26,708 nt of DNA from CAZGXM01 sp964529795 (GTDB lineage: Bacteria > Bacillota > JADQBR01). The position numbers and the translations under genes are program-made. The stretch covers positions 1 to 26,708 of the forward strand of contig CAZGXM010000036.1 in the NCBI GenBank assembly GCA_964529795.1. Direction: 5' to 3'. Shown piece by piece: positions 23,895-26,708 of this stretch. The notes beneath the pieces are model-generated. The model had not been told where the DNA came from. It did not search any database and saw nothing but the letters and a program-made list of their open reading frames with translations. Positions within the stretch are counted from its first letter, which is position 1. The number at the start of each line of letters is the position of its first letter.

Positions 23895-24163
23895 ATGTTT
23901 CAGTCCGGTTAAAGCATAACCGTTATCGTTTAGATAGGGAAGCACATATTATTGTAGATTATGAAAAATGCCGCACCTGTCCGCATAAAGCGTGCCTTAC
24001 CGCCTGTCCAGCCCAATGCTACTTAAGCCAAGAGGAAACCGGAGTTGTTTTTAACTATGAAGGCTGCCTTGAATGCGGCACTTGTTATGTGGTTTGTGAC
24101 CAGGATGCTCTAAAATGGAATTATCCTAAGGGAGGATATGGCGTCAGCTATCGTTTTGCTTAA
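23888..24163 (+). CDS. fixX: FixX-like ferredoxin
   Basis: A 91-residue ferredoxin-like partner of FixC. Cysteines occur in KCRTCPHKACLTACPAQCY and CLECGTCYVVC, and the protein ends in YPKGGYGVSYRFA, the usual FixX end. ATG 23888 overlaps the fixC stop and has AGGGAGGG just upstream; a longer in-frame reading from 23843 lies wholly inside fixC and is rejected. It would relay electrons between ETF and FixC or quinone. Confidence 0.93.
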   Translation: MVDVSVRLKHNRYRLDREAHIIVDYEKCRTCPHKACLTACPAQCYLSQEETGVVFNYEGCLECGTCYVVCDQDALKWNYPKGGYGVSYRFA

Positions 24164-24192
24164 AAGTTTTTGAAAAGGGGAGGTAGAGGAAG

Positions 24193-25065
24193 CTGAATAT
24201 TGCAGTCATTGTCAGAAACACAGTTGATTGTCGAGTGCCGTTACCGCCTGATAAATACGAAGAAAAGCCTTTGGAAGAGGGGATGGCCAACATCATAAAC
24301 CCTTTTGACTGGGCTGCTTTAGAAGAGGGCTTAATTCTGTCAAATAAAAAAGGTAAGGTTACCATACTGTCGGTGGGAGGACCGGAAGCGGAGGAAAGTC
24401 TGCGCTGGGGTTTAGCTGCCGGTGCAGACGCGGCGTTAAGAATTTGGGATGAGGCACTTGGTGGTGCGGATCAGTTAGGTAAGGGAAGAGCCTTGGCTGC
24501 CGCCTTAAAAAAGCTGCAGCCAGATTTAGTTCTCTGTGGGGATAACTGTCTCGACCAACTTAATACTGAGCTGCCGGGCATTGCAGCGGCAGCCGCAGGC
24601 ATTAGTTATGTTCCCGGCATAACAAATGTAGAACGAATAGAAGATAGATATGTAATCGTGGTAAGGAAATTGAAAAAAGGATGGAGAGAAAGGGTAAGAG
24701 TGAATCTCCCTGCTTTAATTAGTATAGACAGTGAGGAAAAGGACAGTATATACGCCAACCTACCCAATTTAATAGAAGCATTTAGCCAGGAGGTACCCTG
24801 GGAAACTCTAAATAGTTTAGGTCTGTTTAAAGAAAGAATAGGCGGTCAGGGGAGCATACTGCATGATCTGGAGATGACAGTCACTAAACCGTTAATTATC
24901 CCTCCTGTTACGCCTGACCATAGACTGCCAGCCGAACAAAGGTTAAGGATAATTTTATCCGGCGGGGTGTCACGAAAGCAGGGGGAAGTAATTACAGGCG
25001 AAAAAGAGCAGTTAGTGGAAAAGGTTATTGATTTTCTTCGAGAGGAGGCGGTGGTAACGCTATGA
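24193..25065 (+). CDS. fixA: Electron transfer flavoprotein beta subunit (FixA-like), CTG start
   Basis: The beta subunit that completes the ETF with fixB. The family's first strand, here NIAVIVRNTVDCRVPLP, is encoded upstream of the first GTG (24235), so that GTG cannot be the true start. The frame opens after TAG 24184-24186 and the only reasonable start is CTG 24193, 9 nt after GGGGAGG (24177-24183). Further motifs are NPFDWAALEEGL, TILSVGG, DLVLCGDNCLDQLNTELPG and NLPALISI. The product is 290 residues. It ends in an ATGA overlap with mftF. Whether it binds AMP or a second, bifurcating FAD cannot be settled by eye. Confidence 0.85.
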   Translation: MNIAVIVRNTVDCRVPLPPDKYEEKPLEEGMANIINPFDWAALEEGLILSNKKGKVTILSVGGPEAEESLRWGLAAGADAALRIWDEALGGADQLGKGRALAAALKKLQPDLVLCGDNCLDQLNTELPGIAAAAAGISYVPGITNVERIEDRYVIVVRKLKKGWRERVRVNLPALISIDSEEKDSIYANLPNLIEAFSQEVPWETLNSLGLFKERIGGQGSILHDLEMTVTKPLIIPPVTPDHRLPAEQRLRIILSGGVSRKQGEVITGEKEQLVEKVIDFLREEAVVTL

Positions 25066-26519
25066 CCAGTTATTATCTGGCAAAAGGAGTAACTTTAGAA
25101 GTGAATCAGAATGGCGGTTTAATTTCTGTTAAATACCCCCAGAGGAAAATCAAATTAAGTGAAAGGGGGGTTGAAGCACTACAGCAATTATGCGGGGAAG
25201 GTATAAAGACGGGCACAAGAGATGAGAAGCTTACTTCTTTTGCGGCCCACCTGGAAAATCAGGGTGTGTTAGTACGAAGATTTTCACCCCTGGAAGAGGA
25301 CTTATTACCAACTGTAAGTATTGTTATTCCAACTTTTAACCGGGGGAAAATGCTGGCCTCCTGTATTGAATCCTTATTGGCATTAAACTATCCAAAAGAA
25401 AAATTGGAAATTATCATTGTTGATGATGCTTCACCCGTGCCGGTGGAACTTAATAGTTACGGCCCTTTGGTAAAGGTGATTCGCCAGTATTATAATCAAG
25501 GACCGGGCGCGGCAAGAAATAGAGCATTGAGAGAGGCAGCGGGGGAGATTATTGCCTTTACCGATGATGACTGCCTAGTGGATCGAAACTGGCTTAGATC
25601 CTTGGTTCCCTGCTTTAAACATCCGGATGTTGCTGCCGTCGGGGGGCGGGTTGAATCTGCCGTTTTAATAACACAGTTGGAAAAATATGAGCAGGTCCAA
25701 TCTCCGCTGTTGATGGGGGAAGTCCAACGTAAAGTACGAAGGGGCAGTGCTTTATCTTACCTTGCTACTTGTAATCTGCTGGTAAGAAAAAAATCTCTCC
25801 TAATGGTTGGGGGGTTTAACCCGCAGCTGAGAGTTGGAGAGGATGTAGATCTCTGCTGGCGCATATTGGCAAAAGGGGAACTTATTTACTATGTTCCTGA
25901 CGGGTTGGTGCTCCACTATCACCGTTCTAGACTGGTTCCTTTTGTAAAAAGAAGATATCACTACGGTCAATCTGAGGCCAAGCTTCAAAAAATATATCGC
26001 AATGAGAAGAGAAAGCTGATTCTTTTTCCGGGAAACGGTATGATTATGATCGCTGCACTATTAATACTGCTCTTGGCAGGCTTCCTCCCTGCCCTATGGG
26101 GAGCAATTGGTTTAGCTGCTGTTAATCTTTTTTGGCAGTCCGGCTGCAAATGGCGCGGTTTTAAGTCTCTAAATCAGGTTACCTGTCCACAGATATTGTC
26201 TGCCATGGTCCGTTCCCAGGGTGCGGCGGTATACCTTTATGCCCAACACTTTTCACGTTATTATTCAATCCCCGCTGCCACTATTTCAATTTTTCTTATT
26301 CCCATCCTACTTCCTTTGTTTTTAGTTCTTGCACTGCTGCCGGGGATTGTGGATTATAAAATGAAAAGGCCTGGCGTAAAACTAGGGAACTTTATCTTCT
26401 ATAACCTTTTAGAAAACCTTTTTTACCAGGCGGGAGTTTACAGCGGTTGTCTTAATGAAAGCTGCTTTCGTCCGTTGGCAATTAATTTGGTCCGGGCTGA
26501 TGCCGAATTAAGCCAATAG
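25062..26519 (+). CDS. mftF: MftF, mycofactocin glycosyltransferase
   Basis: MftF adds glucose units to premycofactocin. The 485-residue protein has an N-terminal region of about 80 residues resembling a PqqD/MftB-like recognition domain (KLSERGVEALQQLC). A GT2 catalytic domain follows (PTVSIVIPTFNRG at 83-95, IIIVDDASP, metal-binding DDD at 168-170, GEDVDLCWRI with E260/D261). Two hydrophobic stretches (about 325-357 and 403-431) should anchor it at the membrane. ATG 25062 overlaps the ETF beta stop (ATGA). It is the last clear mft gene in the window; no terminator follows directly. Confidence 0.92.
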   Translation: MTSYYLAKGVTLEVNQNGGLISVKYPQRKIKLSERGVEALQQLCGEGIKTGTRDEKLTSFAAHLENQGVLVRRFSPLEEDLLPTVSIVIPTFNRGKMLASCIESLLALNYPKEKLEIIIVDDASPVPVELNSYGPLVKVIRQYYNQGPGAARNRALREAAGEIIAFTDDDCLVDRNWLRSLVPCFKHPDVAAVGGRVESAVLITQLEKYEQVQSPLLMGEVQRKVRRGSALSYLATCNLLVRKKSLLMVGGFNPQLRVGEDVDLCWRILAKGELIYYVPDGLVLHYHRSRLVPFVKRRYHYGQSEAKLQKIYRNEKRKLILFPGNGMIMIAALLILLLAGFLPALWGAIGLAAVNLFWQSGCKWRGFKSLNQVTCPQILSAMVRSQGAAVYLYAQHFSRYYSIPAATISIFLIPILLPLFLVLALLPGIVDYKMKRPGVKLGNFIFYNLLENLFYQAGVYSGCLNESCFRPLAINLVRADAELSQ

Positions 26520-26541
26520 GCTAGAGGTGGTTATAAAAAAT

Positions 26542-26607
26542 ATGTTGCCGATTGGTGTGATGGGCTTTATTTTCATGGGAAGGGGAGGTATGCCTAATGG
26601 AGCCTAG
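26542..26607 (+). CDS. Possible 21-residue hydrophobic peptide after mftF
   Basis: ATG 26542, 11 nt after AGAGGTGG, opens a 21-codon frame rich in Met, Gly and hydrophobic residues (MLPIGVMGFIFMGRGGM at the start), ending at TAG 26605-26607. It overlaps the next small ORF. I do not recognise it, and it may be chance. Confidence 0.25.
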   Translation: MLPIGVMGFIFMGRGGMPNGA

Positions 26608-26704
26608 CGTGACTTTACTAAGCAAATTCAACAAACCCTTATTTTACAATATCCCTGTCCTATCTGAGGTTTACGAGGACAACAGGTTTGGGGACGGTTC
26701 TTGA
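26597..26704 (+). CDS. Short ORF, perhaps the broken start of a gene
   Basis: ATG 26597 is well placed after AGGGGAGG (26581-26588). The frame gives 35 residues beginning MEPSVTLLSKFNKPLFYNIP and stops at TGA 26702-26704. The strong ribosome binding site suggests a real gene start. The stop falls within GGGGACGGTTCTTGA, which resembles a repeat boundary I associate with REP/IS200-like elements in related genomes, so the gene may have been cut by an insertion that continues past the window. Product unknown. Confidence 0.35.
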   Translation: MEPSVTLLSKFNKPLFYNIPVLSEVYEDNRFGDGS

Positions 26705-26708
26705 CTTG

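Overview
The window looks like the chromosome of an anaerobic, spore-former-type Firmicute of the Desulfotomaculum/Pelotomaculum (Peptococcaceae) kind. This is inferred from moderate G+C, strong AGGAGG-type ribosome binding sites, many TTG/GTG starts, and a gene set of tungsten aldehyde oxidoreductase, FixABCX-type electron transfer, DUF362 ferredoxin proteins and a Gram-positive mycofactocin locus. The species cannot be told from the sequence. All intact genes lie on the + strand.

Layout. (1) 1-2032 is decayed: a frameshifted IS5/IS1182-type transposase remnant on the - strand abuts larC, which is broken by an in-frame TAG, a 5-nt insertion and a TAA. (2) 2063-6361 holds an iron-type alcohol dehydrogenase, a soluble GAF/PAS histidine kinase and an NtrC-type sigma-54 activator. 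(3) 6362-6673 holds inverted repeats, a terminator-like hairpin and a full-consensus sigma-54 promoter (TGGCAC-N5-TTGC, 6517-6531) pointing into the next block. (4) 6674-26519 is a tightly packed, co-directional block of about 22 genes: DUF362 protein 1, a DUF4242 (SCO4226-like) protein, DUF362 protein 2, a His-rich Mrp-type ATPase, two unrecognised small helical proteins, larE, mftA (a 35-codon gene), a mycofactocin-type SDR, tungsten AOR, a MoaD-like protein, larB, a second MoaD, mftB, mftC, two FadH/OYE flavoenzymes, fixB-fixC-fixX-fixA and mftF. (5) The last 190 bases hold small ORFs and a possible repeat boundary.

How the genes may work together. Three cofactor systems are interleaved in one transcription unit: mycofactocin (mftA, B, C, F), nickel-pincer nucleotide (larB, larE and broken larC) and tungstopterin (AOR and MoaD-like proteins). 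Alcohol dehydrogenase/SDR followed by AOR would take an alcohol to an aldehyde and then an acid. FixBCXA and the OYE-type flavoproteins would carry electrons from mycofactocin to quinone or other acceptors. No mftD, mftE, mftG or canonical larA is present. The most interesting observation is that DUF362 protein 1 carries His163, Lys173 and His189 with exactly the spacing of LarA His174, Lys184 and His200 (numbers recalled from the Lactobacillus plantarum enzyme). It is therefore a candidate for the missing nickel-pincer enzyme of this cluster. This comparison was made by eye and is a hypothesis.
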